A DNA stretch of 64,000 nucleotides. It comes from Lumbricus rubellus. Lineage: Eukaryota; Annelida; Clitellata; Crassiclitellata; Lumbricidae. Positions 44,301 to 56,737 of the stretch are shown here, one piece after another. Within the stretch, counting starts at the first letter, position 1. Every line of letters begins with the position of its first letter. The stretch covers positions 27,215,301-27,279,300 of the forward strand of contig OX243815.1 of NCBI GenBank assembly GCA_945859605.1. The letters are read 5' to 3'. A model generated the notes under the pieces. That model did no database searches, was not told the origin of the DNA, and was given only the letters and a program-made list of their open reading frames with translations. The position numbers and the translations under genes are program-made.

Positions 44301-44757
44301 CTGATGGAGCCAGTCGGTGTTTCTTCTCTGAGGCGCACGTCAATTCACTTTGTTGAACCGGGGGTAAAAATCAACGGCCAATACTACAGAGATGTTTTAC
44401 TGATGGAATGCCTTCTACCTGAAATTCGAGAACTCTGAATTTTACATTTTCCAGCAAGGTGGTGCTCTAGCGCACGGAGCTCGAGAAACGGTGCATGCAC
44501 TTCTGACGAATGAAGCTCCTGACTTCATAATTATTACGTTATGGCCCCCTAACAGCCCAGATCTGAATCTCATCGATCATAAAATAAGAGGATGCATGCA
44601 GGAAATAATGTACAAAACAAAGGTCCGTAATGTTGAAGATCTTCGTAAGCGATTAATGCAAGCTTGGAACGATCTTGACCAGCGAATTATTGACTCGGCG
44701 GTGCGTGAATGGCGCAAGCGACTTCGCGCATGCGTAGAAGCAAAAGGGGGCAGTTAG
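44301..44757 (+). pseudogene. Mariner transposase remnant, plus strand
   Basis: Readable segments include IHFVEPGVKINGQYYRDVLL, then after a stop FQQGGALAHGARETVHALL, and WPPNSPDLNLIDHKIRGCM to the C-terminus. In mariner transposases the second catalytic Asp sits in QQDGAPAH; here it reads QQGGALAH, so that Asp is lost. The third Asp region (SPDLN) remains. The N-terminal DNA-binding domain is absent. Confidence 0.75.
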
Positions 44758-45600
44758 AGTAAAAACTGTAAATGTATTTACATTGACTGCTATTTGGCTA
44801 TAGTTTTCCTGAATTTCATTGACATTGTTTGAATATTGTTAAAATTATAGCAATTTTTCCAGTAGCTTTGTTTTTTATGCCTCACGGTGTATATATACAG
44901 AATACACTCATTCATTGCGAGAAATTTGTAGCAACTAAGTATACACACTGACTCAATTTAGCGGACACTTAATATGCCAATGCAATCTCAACTTATTGAC
45001 TATATATTTATTGATTAGATTTTCCGTCCATTCTAGGTATAATATAGCATAATGATTGTTTGTATATGATAAATAAATAAATATATATATATATCCTGCG
45101 CGTTGCAAGCTTTTTTTATTAATTCTTTTATTGTCGAACGCCATCTGCCTTATTGCCAATTGGAAGCGGGGTCAAGTCCTATCGATTGGTGATATTGGCG
45201 TCCAATAAAATAATTCTCTCTGGCCGACAAGAAACGGAGAAACGGGCTACAAGAGAGCTACATTATAGACAGCGATTAATCGTAGGCTAATCGTAATCTC
45301 CAAAACTTCTAAAGCGCTACACGCAAGACAAGCGCGGGGCACCAGCTTATTCACGAGCGCTGCGTTGAGTCAAGAGGTTGCCCGAAAGAGTGTATGCAGT
45401 CCAATGGACGTCTGGGTTCGGTTGCATAGGATCCGATGGTACTAAAGCGGGTGTCATCTGGGTCGGGAATTGGAAGGGGGTGGAGGATCAGATGAGACAG
45501 GGTAAGAGTTCTTGAAGAGTTGTGACTTCAGTATTGAATTAAAAGCCAGTGATGCGATGGATACATTGGATAGAGGACCATAAGAAAGGTGCCTGATTAG

Positions 45601-45954
45601 CATAGGCGTAGGAGGCGGGGGTCCAGAGGGGGCAAATGCCCCCCAAATTTCGGGCAAGTCTGATTTTTCGGGCAAGCAGACCCGGACAAATAAAAAAGTT
45701 TAAATTTTTTACTTTTTTTATTTTTCCGGGTCTTCTTGCCCGAAAAATCAGACTTGCCCGAACAAAAAACCTTTCGGGCAAAAAGTAACGGAAAATTTCA
45801 GAAGAATTCGGCCGGATGGCCGGATGACTAGAAAAAGGTAGTCAGAATTTTCGGGCAAATTTTTCTTAAGATTTCGGCCGGACAAAAAGAAATTTTTCGG
45901 GCAAAAGTCTCATTTTTGCCCCCCCCCAGCGCTGAAATGTCTTCTACGCCTATG
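45601..45954. mobile_element. hAT-type MITE, 354 bp, with CTGATTAG target duplication
   Basis: Ends CATAGGCGTAGGAG and CTTCTACGCCTATG form inverted repeats. CTGATTAG is duplicated exactly at 45593-45600 and 45955-45962. The interior repeats TTTCGGGCAA-like units on both strands. A second family member lies at 57418-57734. Confidence 0.88.
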
Positions 45955-46680
45955 CTGATTAGTAATGATGTTGCAGGAAGATCTGAAAATGAAGCAGGTC
46001 ATTCCAAAGGCGTGCATGGTGCTGTGTTGGATATGGTTTGGTTGGAGAACACGAGATGACTTGTGACCGGCGGTCGAGACAGAGTAAGACAGGCGGATGA
46101 TCGGATAGAGAAGGTTGACTGAATAATGAAGTGTAATTCGCGAAGATATCTGAGCTGGCATATAATTATTTGGATCAAGACCAGAACAAAACAGAGTAAT
46201 GGCCGGACGCAGTGCTTCTGTGTGGTACTTAGAAGGCTCTACGTCAACGGCTATAGTGTCTAGTTGCAGCCATATAGTATACAAACATACGATGCACAAT
46301 ATATCTCGTATGGTCTATTTTATTGCTTGTTTTGTCCTCCCACTGAATGCAATGCTCTTACACATGGCTGCTCTCTCCAGTGGATTGCCATTCTTAAACT
46401 TAAATCGTATAATAATATCTACCTATTGTCTGTCTTTCCACTCAACCGCTTCCGCCTCCGTAAATAAGTCAGATAGATGCATAGATAGTATTATAATAAA
46501 CCAAGCGTGAACAATAAATGTTAAGACGATTGTTTGCACATGTCCATGACTCCATGCATATAAATCTGGATGAGACAAATAATTCATTATGCATGAGAGA
46601 CTGAAATTTGGACGAACTTACATTTAGAGAAACAACGTCGCCGTCATTTCATTCTATACCGAATGCATTGAAGATGCGTT

Positions 46681-47085
46681 GCTCTGTCTCTGTCTGTATG
46701 TCTGTCTGTCTCTGTCGCTGTCTTTGTCTGTGTCTGTGTCTCTGTCTTTGTCTCTGTCTGTCTCTGTCTCTGTCCCTGTCCCTGTTCCTGTGTGTATGTT
46801 TTTTCTCTCTGTCTGTCTCTGCCTCTGTCTCTGTCTCTGTCCTGTCTCTGTCTGCCTGCCTTTTTTTCTCCCTCCCTCTTTCCCTCCATCTCTCTCTGTC
46901 TCTCTCTCTGTCTCTCTCTGTCTCTCTGTCTCTTTCTCTGTCCGTGTGTGTTTCTGTCTGTAAGTGTCTCTGTCTCTGTCTCTGTCTGGTGTGTCTTTGT
47001 CTCTGTCTCTGTCTCTGTCTCTGTCTCTGTCTGTCTCTCTCTCTCTATCTCTATCTCTCTCTATCTCTCTCTGTCTCTCTCTCAG
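46681..47085. repeat. CTGTCT pyrimidine-rich repeat
   Basis: About 400 bp of CTCTGT and CTCTCT variants. The 255-codon open frame through it is a repeat artefact. Confidence 0.9.
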
Positions 47086-47089
47086 CATG

Positions 47090-49773
47090 CATCTGTCTTC
47101 CGAACCCTAGTGTACCAGTGCACCAGCATTGTACCAGCTCAAATCTCGTCCAGCTCTCCCGTGACGTCTCGGAAGCAATTTCCGCCGACGACAGTTTAGA
47201 ACAAGCACTAATTTCGCCTCTCACCGGTCCACATAGAGGAGAATATACAATGTATATAACATTTCCTCTCCAATTGTATGCACACACGTCATACAATGCG
47301 TCTTTAAAAGGTCTCCTCAGACTCGGAGTTAACAAGTCTAATTTAACCGCCGTGGTGTCCAGTTTAAGTCGGTAAATAACTAATATCGGGTGTCTTATAA
47401 TTAACATCTGTTGGACTGCAGGTGTTCAATGAACTGACGTTGAATAGATATATTACAGAATTGTTGCATCACTGAAAAACACTTTCAGTGGATGTTGTGC
47501 AAGTTTCTGTATCTTCTGCTCTTTGCAATCTTATCACCTACAATCGAGTCACTCACTGTCAGCTGCTGGTTTCACTGAGCTTTTGAGACTTTAACGCTAA
47601 ACCCATGGCTTTAAGTCTTTCTGACACCATTGACAACATGATTGCCAACATGAAGACAGCATAAACCTATTATACCACCACCAACAACGTAACATGTTGA
47701 AGTCTCAACACACGTGGGTCCCGCAGGACTGTATTCCCAAGGCACGGCATAATAATATGACGCCCAAATGGGAATTTAATCATTACTCTCATCACGTCTA
47801 CAAAAATGGTTCAATGCCTACACAAATAAAAAGCGCAACAATATTTATAATTCAGCAATCCCACTGCCTTCTGGGTATTTTCCGTGTCTATAGTAGGCTA
47901 GTTGACATCTATATGTCATCTAGACGAGATTGATATGGAATTATGCATGCGCCAGATAGATTAGTGGACAAGAAAGACCGACCGTGCCTCATGAGGTCAT
48001 TGTGTATTAAAATCGTATTAGAGAAGGTCTTGACCCACGCAAGATCAGCGAACATAACGCAGTGTTATAGGCTATATAGACGTGGAATGAGGTCAAAACC
48101 TTCGCAAAACTATTTCGGTGTTCGTATATACGTGAGTCGCGCTCTTGTGAGTGTAACAGCCATTTAATACAGCGAGCTGGGATGGGTGATATTAAATATG
48201 GGTATTCCTGTGAAAAACTGATAACTGCAAGAATTGTATTATTGGGAATAAACAATTTATTATATAGTTATTCAGTATACAAATTAGAAGCTTGCAATTT
48301 CATCCTGAAGTTCTTACAATCTATAACATAGGCCTACATACGTTGAAAAAGAGCCACTTAGATGACTGAAATGGTGTTGGCCTACTGGTGTTGATTTCTG
48401 ACGCAAATCACACCCATCCATTAATGACATGTTTAACTTATATGGAAAGTCAGCATCGCATCAATTAAGACATTTTACTATTTTTGCTCAACTGTCACTT
48501 TGGCAGTTTCCTTTTAACGTCGTTGAAATATAGCTCTTCAGATCTGTGGATATAACTATTAGGCTATATCTTTTATATGGCATATTTTGAAAGCAGTAAG
48601 CCGAATAATTATATTCAATAAATAATTATAGATCTAGGTTATGTCTTTGCGTACACGGTGTCTTCATACACGCTAATCTCAGTCATAAACAATCAATGTA
48701 TGAGACTTTAGTGCTTGTAAAGAAGACAAACCGTAATTCGTTCATTCTTTTAGTTATCGGCTTGAAATCTCATAAAAACATACTATTTTCGAGTGGGGGC
48801 CTTCTTTGGAGGTTAACCCTGGGAAAATATATCATTTTCACGGTAAAAAAACTGAATCTGGACCTTTTGGGGGCTTAGATCCCCTAACCCCTGATAAACT
48901 CCGCCCATGCTGATTGGTGATGGATGCATCGAATGAGCTCTGCATTAGCAGCATCATGCATGCAACACAAATCCCGCATCTGTGGCCATTGCGTTCTTCG
49001 GTTGATTTTATCGATGACTGTTATGTGACCACCGAAATCTTTTGTAGCGCCAATTTTTGCTGAAGGCGTTAGTCACTGGTCATTTGGACTGAAAATTTGT
49101 TAGCGAAGCTACATGTAAGAGTGGAATTCAAGAAGTCACGGATTCATTCTACGGATGAAACGACTCTAGGTCCTAGTTAGTTTTCTAGACATATACATGT
49201 ACATGTATCATTTTAGATTAGGCGACAGTATACAGGCCTATTATACGACTAGATGGTTCCCAATAATTCCTATATTAGGTATGGATTACGATAAGTGACA
49301 TTTGTGTTGGGATAATTTTTAGTAAATGGTTGCTTTGGCAAGCTGATACTTGCAAGGGATCGACTCTCAACAATACATGTCTTTGGCCATTCGACTATAA
49401 CGTAGACATATTAAGCGAAACCTACTGTAGGAAGTCTACCCGGTTAATGGTGTCCAAACCCAGTAGTAAGTCGTAAAAATTTAATTAAAGATTTTAAAGT
49501 GTGCTTCAAATAGACTATGAACCAACAGGACACGCTTTTCCATCCGATCATTCAAACAATACGATTAAATCTATAGGCTACTATGCGGTTTGCATTAGGA
49601 CTACAAGTTTAAACCTTATATAGGCCTATTATACGATGGTTTCATGGAACTCTCTTGAGCGTTTCTTGCCAGTCAAAACAACGCTTAGGCGCCTAATAAA
49701 TATATGACTACATCTTAGGTCCGAGTGGCCGACTAGAAATGCGGGGATAGATCTGAGTTTACGCCTGTCGGCC
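47090..49773. other. No gene recognised
   Basis: Probably intron of the guanylate cyclase gene. A fragment near 48795-48900 (GAGTGGGGGCC to CTCCGCCCATGC) looks like one end of a MITE. No exon could be supported. Confidence 0.4.
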
Positions 49774-49973
49774 NNNNNNNNNNNNNNNNNNNNNNNNNNN
49801 NNNNNNNNNNNNNNNNNNNNNNNNNNNNNNNNNNNNNNNNNNNNNNNNNNNNNNNNNNNNNNNNNNNNNNNNNNNNNNNNNNNNNNNNNNNNNNNNNNNN
49901 NNNNNNNNNNNNNNNNNNNNNNNNNNNNNNNNNNNNNNNNNNNNNNNNNNNNNNNNNNNNNNNNNNNNNNNNN
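49774..49973. other. Assembly gap of 200 N
   Basis: Exactly 200 unknown bases, a standard-size placeholder; true distance unknown. The 73-residue open frame over it is meaningless. Confidence 1.
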
Positions 49974-51035
49974 TTTTCATGGAATTTTGTGCCAGAAAGT
50001 GAGTTCTATATCACATGCATAGTACTTATTGTGAAGGCCTATTCGAGTTTAAGAGCCTTGTCCGTAATCGGATGCACTTTTCGTTAATATAATATAGTTG
50101 ATCTGGGATTCACCCAGTAAGTCTTCCTCCACCTCGAAGTGTACACAGGGTGGGCAAAAAAGCCCCTAACAAACACAATAAGTCTGCTAATATGCATGCC
50201 ATCGACCAACAATTTATTAATATAAATCGCTCTCTACATACATCTGCATTCAGTTCTCTTATGTCCAACTTTTTGTTATCTTCTTTGTTGCTTATTATTC
50301 TCCACAGAACGTGTCTACTTTCATCGCATTGATCCCCTGTAGGAATTGAACGGATTTGCGAAAGAGCGTTGGGTTAAGAATCGTTTGATGCCGTATAATT
50401 ATAAACTTATAGAGCATCTGTTATTGCGACAGTATGATAGTCGTTAGATTAGTACCAAAGTACTACCAATATATATATATATATTAAGTCAATTGTATAT
50501 GTATATATATATTGGAGTTTTATATTCTATCAACATATATAATTGAAGTTCAGGTATAGGAGCTGCACGAACAAGTGTACGAATGAAAGCCTATTAGTTT
50601 AATCTCCTGCTAAAACCAAAATAATTTCAGTGATTAGTCACGTGATCCTTTTGTAGAATTTCGTTAAGTCGCCGGCAAATGCAATTGGGTTATAAGTCCA
50701 TTTGTTGTCATAACTAAACTACAGTGCACTGATATAATAATTATTATTATCACTCTGCCCCACTAAGTCTTGTGCTCTTAATGATTAATTCATCTGTAGA
50801 TTCCGTGTTTTATTGTATAGGCGTCCTTCAAGTTATCATGCTACACTGCATGGCACTCAAGGACTTGTCTGAAGTAACGTTTCTGCTATAATATGCGTAA
50901 ATTTATCCAAAGTCTATTGTCTCCTAAGAAGGAGGATTTAGAATGCATTGTATTATACGAGGTGTAACAGCGTTCAAGCTCTGTCTGTAATAATAATAAT
51001 AATATTATGGATTCGAATCTCAACTCTGGAGGTTA
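49974..51035. other. No gene recognised; one solitary transposon-like end
   Basis: CAGGGTGGGCAAAAAAG at 50146 matches the terminus of the foldback element at 23332-24493, but no partner end was found. AT-rich tracts follow at 50470-50540. Confidence 0.4.
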
Positions 51036-51135
51036 TAGTGTATATATTCCTCTTCTATTCGTGTCTTCCACGCATCATTCTAAACACTAGCGCCTTGATT
51101 TTTCTGTCCTTTTCCAATTCTGTCAATATAGCATA
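51036..51135 (-). repeat. Coding-like repeat, copy A (KDRK-MMRGRHE)
   Basis: The minus strand reads TELEKDRKIKALVFRMMRGRHE then a stop. The same peptide pattern occurs at 57745-57840. The protein family is not recognised; a decayed transposon ORF is likely. Confidence 0.45.
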
Positions 51136-51796
51136 TATGTTTCCGAAAGTCCACATAATTTATACAGGCCTTAAAACTTGATAATTAAAAACAGGATATA
51201 ATATAAGATCAGACGAGATTAAATATGAAACTTATAGGACTAGGGAAATAAGTAGGTCCAAAAAAGCGTATATTTCTCGTAAACATGGTAATATCTTCAG
51301 GGTACTTATAGCCAACAACACCGCGATAAAAGCTGTGACTATAATTATAGTCTGTATTAAACATGCAGCGAAGACATTAATGGTTTCTAAGAAAGTATAA
51401 TTGAAACTAAACATAAATTGGAAAGAAAGCGAGTGACTATAAATCGGAAAAGAAGTGGAAAAGCGTAAAATAGCAAGTAGAAACAACAGCTGGAAAATAA
51501 AAAGAATAAATATTTAATTTAATTGCTGACACCAAAGAAAAAATAACTCAGTAGTAGGCTATATGCAAAACACGCAAGTCGTAATGATACAATGGACCTT
51601 CTTAGCAGTGATGAGATGAGACTATACCATGGTTAAATTGGTTAGTATTTAGCAAAAACATGCAAGAGGTCATGGAGCAGATGTGGAGACAATAGCAAAT
51701 AAACGCCAGGATATATACAGAGACAATCGACGTTCTAATGATGTACAAAAAGTTTAGCCAAAGCCCAAAGGAAGATGTAGAAGATTCATTGGAAAG

Positions 51797-51797
51797 C

Positions 51798-51830
<33 letters not shown>

Positions 51831-51850
51831 GCCTGCCTGTCTGTCTGTCC
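51797..51850. repeat. CTGT tetranucleotide repeat
   Basis: Twelve or so CTGT units with two CCTG interruptions. Confidence 0.9.
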
Positions 51851-52070
51851 GCTATTCACTTATGGGGGGGGGGGGAGAGACAGTCAGACAACATTGGTAG
51901 ACTAAGTCGAGATGGGCAGAAAAGCAAATCTACTATTGGATCATGCAACTTGCATCCCTTCACCTCGCAGAGCTCTTTCATCAAGGTAATGTTGGAAATT
52001 ATCTATGACTTAAGTATATCCTACCTAAGCGTTTCAGTATTACCGGTTGGTACACGCACCCTTACCGGTG

Positions 52071-53056
52071 ACCCGTCATAATAGCCCCGTCAAAACAGCC
52101 CCGTCAAAACAGCCCCGTCATAATCGCCCAGCGACAAAATAGCCCCGTCATAATCGCCCAAGGACAAAACAGCCCAGAAAATTCTGTTCCCGACAAAATA
52201 GCCCCGTCAAAATAGCTCCGTCAAAACAGCCCCGTCAAAACAGCCCCGTCAAAACAGCCCATGTAAACTGTTCCGCGAAAACAGTCCAGTCATAGACGAC
52301 AGACGACACGGACAACTATTTCAGATTATATGAAAACATTCATCCAGCTTTCATTTCTTAAGCGTTTTATCATTCATCAACCTTCCTTTTAAGATCTATA
52401 AAACCTTCATCCAGCTACCATTTATAAGGCGTTTTATCTGGATCAAGGTTTTTTAAAGGATCTAATAATTATTCGGAGCTGGATGAAGGTTTTATAGATC
52501 TTAAGTAAAAGCTGGATGAATGATAAAACGCTTAAAAATGGAAGCGGGATGAAGGTATTTATATTTTAAATAGAAGCTGGATGGATGATCAAACGCGTTG
52601 ATTTTTCACGACTTGTGCATACACTGGTCATGTATGTAGAATCTAAATACGGATGACCAAACGTTTGATAGGCCTAAATCGAAGCTCGATGAAGGTTTTA
52701 TAGATCTGAAATACAGGTTGAATTGACGATCTTAAATAGAAGCTGGGTGTATGATAAAACGCGAAGTTCGTTTACCAACGGAAGTCATCTTAAACTTTAC
52801 AAGCATTATTTTCATCAATATAATTATTCGGTTTCCTTAAAAAGACGTCAATGTCGTCGGTCTATTTTTTCACGAAAATCGTGTTATTCCGCGACTTTGT
52901 CAGTCCCCGACAAAATAGCCCCGGGCTGTTCTGACGGGGCTATTTTGACGGGGCTGTTTTGTCGTTGGGCGATTTTGACGGGGCTGTTTTGTCGCTGGGC
53001 GATTATGACGGGGCTGTTTTGACGGGGCTGTTTTGACCGGGCTATTATGACGGGGT
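52071..53056. mobile_element. Foldback element with minisatellite-like inverted arms
   Basis: A roughly 986-bp structure. The left arm (52071-52290) is built from variants of AGCCCCGTCAAAAC and CGCCCAGCGACAAAAC; the right arm (about 52900-53056) is their inverse. Inside lies a second palindromic and repeated region (about 52335-52770) built from GCTGGATGAAGGTTTTATAGATC variants in both orientations. No coding region is present. This resembles the FB class of Drosophila and the TU elements described from sea urchin, whose long terminal inverted repeats contain short tandem repeats; relation to either by sequence is not shown. Confidence 0.7.
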
Positions 53057-53059
53057 GCC

Positions 53060-53334
53060 CTATGACCCCGCGTTGCCTTGTTTGGTTCTAATTCATATAT
53101 GACCTCTTCCACTACATGTAGTGTTTTGTGAGTGATATGCCTAACCTTATATGAAGCAAAAAACAGAATGTTGCACTAAGAATCTCTGCCCTTGTATGCT
53201 GCTTGCATGTTTCTCACCATTTAATTCCTGGTAAGAGTGGCATATAAGGTTAGGCATATCACTCACAAAACACTGCATGTAGTGGAAGAGGTCATATATG
53301 AATTAGAACCAAACAAGGCAACGCGGGGTCATAG
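53060..53334. repeat. Near-perfect palindrome with 94-bp arms
   Basis: Positions 53060-53153 and 53241-53334 are inverted copies with about one mismatch, separated by an 87-bp loop. Arms begin CTATGACCCCGCGTTGCCTT. It abuts the minisatellite foldback element with only three bases between. It may be a separate MITE or an outer part of the neighbour; no convincing target duplication was found. Confidence 0.8.
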
Positions 53335-53699
53335 GTATAAATTAGACTATATAGGCCTATAAGAAATCAAAAGAACATTGTATATGGGAAATCATGTGGC
53401 TATATAATTCATGTACAATTGAGTTGACAAGGCAGAGTGTTCAATCGGGTGTGATATGAGCAGAACGGGGCGAAGAAATCTTTGGACTTCTTCTTCAAAT
53501 ACCCGGATGATTACTCCTCCATCGTGAATTTTTTATTGGATTTGAATTAGGGTCCATTTCCAGCAGCAGCTGTGGATGTTCTACGATCATGACTACGATC
53601 GTCGTCGTCGTGCTCCACTTCATCAGCCTTTTTCTTGTTTCTTCTTCTCCACGACTGGAATAGGGTTTGGTATATACATACACATATATACACTATATA

Positions 53700-54323
53700 C
53701 AGGGTGGTGCAAAATAAACCCGACTATTAGTTTTTGCAATTGCATCGCTTGAATAATCAAAGTAATTATCGCCTTAAAACTATCATTAGACAGAAATGAC
53801 ACAGATAATCGCTTGCAAAACTGTCCAATAGCCCGGTTGATAGTGAAACGAGACATTCATTCAGAACACTTGCTGAAAGGTCGGAAGCACTTCTCACAGA
53901 GCATCATGGTTTCGGTTGCCGTGTCGCAGCTGGGGAAATCGTCATTAGTTTTCGTTGAACGAGGAGCAAAATTTAACAGTTCCTATTACTGTGACGTCGT
54001 CCTACATCAAAGATTACTGCCAGACATTATAGCTCACTCTGGTGACAATTTCACTTTCCAGCAGGATGGAGCACCTGCTCATCGTTCACGAAAAACAGTT
54101 GCTTTTCTCACTGCTCACGTTCCAGACTTCATTAACCAGAAAATTGGCCACCGAACAGTTCGGACTTGAATCCCGTAGACTATTCGATCTGGGGAATGCT
54201 TCAGCAGCTTGTCTAAAGGCAGAGAATTCGAGATATTGAACATTTGAAAGAAGTTCTGGCCGAATGCTGGGACGAAATCAGCAAGGACAAAACTAATAGT
54301 CCGGTTTATTTTGCGCCACCCTG
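53700..54323 (+). mobile_element. Short decayed mariner-type element
   Basis: A 624-bp element bounded by about 37-bp inverted repeats starting CAGGGTGGTGCAAAATAAAC, at TA targets. The plus strand encodes part of a transposase (53906-54169), including ERGAKFNSSYYCDVVLHQRL and FQQDGAPAHRSRK with the second catalytic Asp intact. A frameshift near 54150 separates it from PPNSSDLNPVDYSIWGMLQ and a later in-frame stop. The N-terminal half is deleted. Confidence 0.85.
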
Positions 54324-54618
54324 TATATATACACGCAAAAGCAGCAGAAAGGAAGTCGGTTGATGGATATACGGGTTCATGCTGTCACATCACAGACGTA
54401 TATCCAGTTGATTGTCCTTTGATGAGGAGGTCCTGAAATCAGTACTGCAGCGGGTAAGGTCAAATGTGGACAATGCGGACAGAGGAGATAATTATTAAGA
54501 GTAGGCCTCGAGATGGGCATGCTTAATTCCTGCATGGACATTTAACATGATGGTCTCCGACAAAAAAGTGCGTGTGCGCAAAGTGTGTGTGTGTGTGTGT
54601 GTATACATGTATAGAATA

Positions 54619-55250
54619 CACCGTGATTCTAAAAAGTAGGCCAAATTGTTTTTCATATATCTCTAATGCCTGATAACGTACCACGCTAGAAATTTTCCTA
54701 ATATTTAGAGAATTGGACCAAGAATATGGTTCCAAAATTTCATGAGATAAAGTTGAACGGATAAAAAGATATCAACCTTTCAACTTCATAAGCCGAAATT
54801 TCAGTTTACTAGCAATTTTCTGTTAGATTCAATAAAATGCATACAAGTCAAACGGGGGTTTTTTTATTATCTATTTGGCCTGATAATAATTCATTCCAAA
54901 ATTTTCCAGAAACGTAGAGAATTTAATAAGCAATATGATTCCAACAGTATAGACCTATGGTTTGATTATTTAATTAAATAAGATGCTCAAAATGTCCTTC
55001 TTCTGCTTGCACGCAAGCCTGGAAGCGCTGGCGCCATTGGGCAACAGCATGCATCGTCGATTATGATCCTCTGGTCCAGGCCATCCCACACTTCTAACAA
55101 GCGTTGTTTCAGATCGTTTATATCATGGATTGTTGTCTGGTAGACTGGGTCTTCCATCACGCTCCACTCTTTATAGTCGACAGGATTCAAATCTGGGCTG
55201 TTCGGAGGCCATAATGTGAATCCTATAATAGTCAACGTGAGCTGACTCAT
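54619..55250 (-). mobile_element. Truncated mariner-type element, transposase C-terminus on minus strand
   Basis: One end is visible at 54619 (CACCGTGATTCTAAAAAGTAGG, preceded by TA). A minus-strand frame at 55250-54987 encodes LWPPNSPDLNPVDYKEWSV and DLKQRLLEVWDGLDQRI, the C-terminal catalytic and tail regions. The other terminus was not found, so the element looks truncated near 55250. The CACCGTGA end resembles the element at 43887, but the proteins differ. Confidence 0.65.
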
Positions 55251-56410
55251 AATAATTTGTTTTTACATATAATCTAGTTATCACTCTCTTCGTTAGGCTA
55301 TACGCTCACATTGAATGGGCGACCCTAAAATGATGAGCTTATAATTTTATACGACACTCAATAATTAAGATTTATATTGATGAAGAAGAAGAGATTGTTA
55401 ATGACAGCTCAAGACAACTCCAATGACTGCGTGTATTCCATCCATAATTCAGTGACGACGCTTGCCTATGTATATGTGGGCTATTATATAATATTAATAC
55501 ATATATATAAATAAATATATATATATACACATACATTATTTTTATATAATTATATGCAACAAATCCGCTGCTGAATAACGGAATTATCATTCTTGCAAAT
55601 CCCCATGTACGTGTCGTTTCTTGCCATACAGAGTGGACGTACATGTATATAGCAAATACGAGTTTGATGATGAGCAATGGGATCGCCGTAGCCGGACAGT
55701 AATTTGCAAACATTGTATGATTGTATAAGATTACCTAAGATTAGAGCTTAAGACTTAAGTAAGCCTATACGAAACGTGAATAGGCTTATTTAACTAAAAA
55801 AAATGCCGTAGGTAATCAGATTGAGATAATTCTGAACAGTCGAGATCTAGAGCAGTCTGAATAATTCTCATCTAAACACGTATAGGCTTATAATTATATA
55901 GGCACATCATGAATATTTATCGTAAACAAGTAGATCTGGGTATCATCTGGCTGCAATCATAAGTCCATAATTATGTCAACATTTATAAAGAGGTTTGATA
56001 CGCACAAATATCTATGTAAGATTCAATCAATAAATAACCATGGACTCAGTGCAGTGGCGGTTCTGTTTAATATAGGTCAGAGGGTCAGTGCCCCCCAACT
56101 GAGTATGTGCCCACAGTGGTCTCCAAATTTAAGTCCAATTATAGGCCTAATATGGTGATACCGGGTATTAACTTTTATTTTTTCAAAGGCATGACTTACT
56201 TATTTGCTTAAGCATGATGCACGAAGAAATCCAATGTTATTTTTATTCGTGGAAGTTTCACCTTATTTTATCAACGTAGAAATTACTTTTGGCGAAAGAA
56301 GATCGCCGACAAGCGATTGTTTGGGCAGCCGCCCGAGTCGCCGCCGAAATTTTCCATTTTCATCGACGAAATTTTCTGACGACCTTTACAATTTTTCCCT
56401 GCCAAAATAG

Positions 56411-56640
56411 CAGTGGTGGCGTCGTTGCCTTGGAGCCAGAAGGTTCGAGGTTCGAATCCACCTCGCCGCGTAAGGACCTTGCAGGGCAAGTTCTTCACTC
56501 ACAATTGCTCAGCGCTTCGGCGTGAAACTCCGATGAAGTGTCCGGTCTGCATTTGGGAGCGCCTCTGAGTAGAGAGAGAGCTTGAAGGGGCGCTATAACA
56601 AGTGCACATACAAACAATCAAACAAACAAACTGATGACCT
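56411..56640 (+). mobile_element. tRNA-derived SINE, second copy, slightly 5'-truncated
   Basis: Shares with the copy at 19281-19524 the segments GGCGTCGTTGCCTTGGAGCC, the B box GGTTCGAATCC, CAATTGCTCAGCGCTTCGGC and the tail GGGGCGCTATAACAAGTGCAC. It ends in CAAA-type short repeats. Confidence 0.75.
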
Positions 56641-56737
56641 TTTTAAAGTCATTCGGTAATTTGGTCGGAAATATATTCTTATAACGTTACCAGTATTTGC
56701 TCCAATTAACCATAATAATTATATGCATGTCCTAACA

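Larger units (their letters stand above)
43887..44889. mobile_element. Mariner-type element rebuilt as a 348-bp inverted repeat
   Basis: A 1003-bp element starting CACCGTGAGGCATAAAAAA, flanked by TA. The left arm (43887-44234) and right arm (44542-44889) are inverted copies, each 348 bp, and each encodes the same transposase C-terminus (SPDLNPxDxK to RLRACVEAK). The unique middle, 44235-44541, holds the upstream part of the transposase on the plus strand. The 5' half of the original element has been replaced by an inverted copy of its 3' end. It lies just downstream of guanylate cyclase exon 1. Confidence 0.82.

Noticed and set aside
46608..47375. 255-codon serine/leucine/cysteine-rich frame
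   Set aside because: Produced by the CTGTCT simple repeat; the antisense gives an equally long arginine-rich frame.
49759..49980. Open frame across the N run
   Set aside because: It consists of unknown bases in the assembly gap.
50146..50162. Complete foldback element at the CAGGGTGGGCAAAAAAG end
   Set aside because: Only one terminus is present; no inverted partner within several kb.
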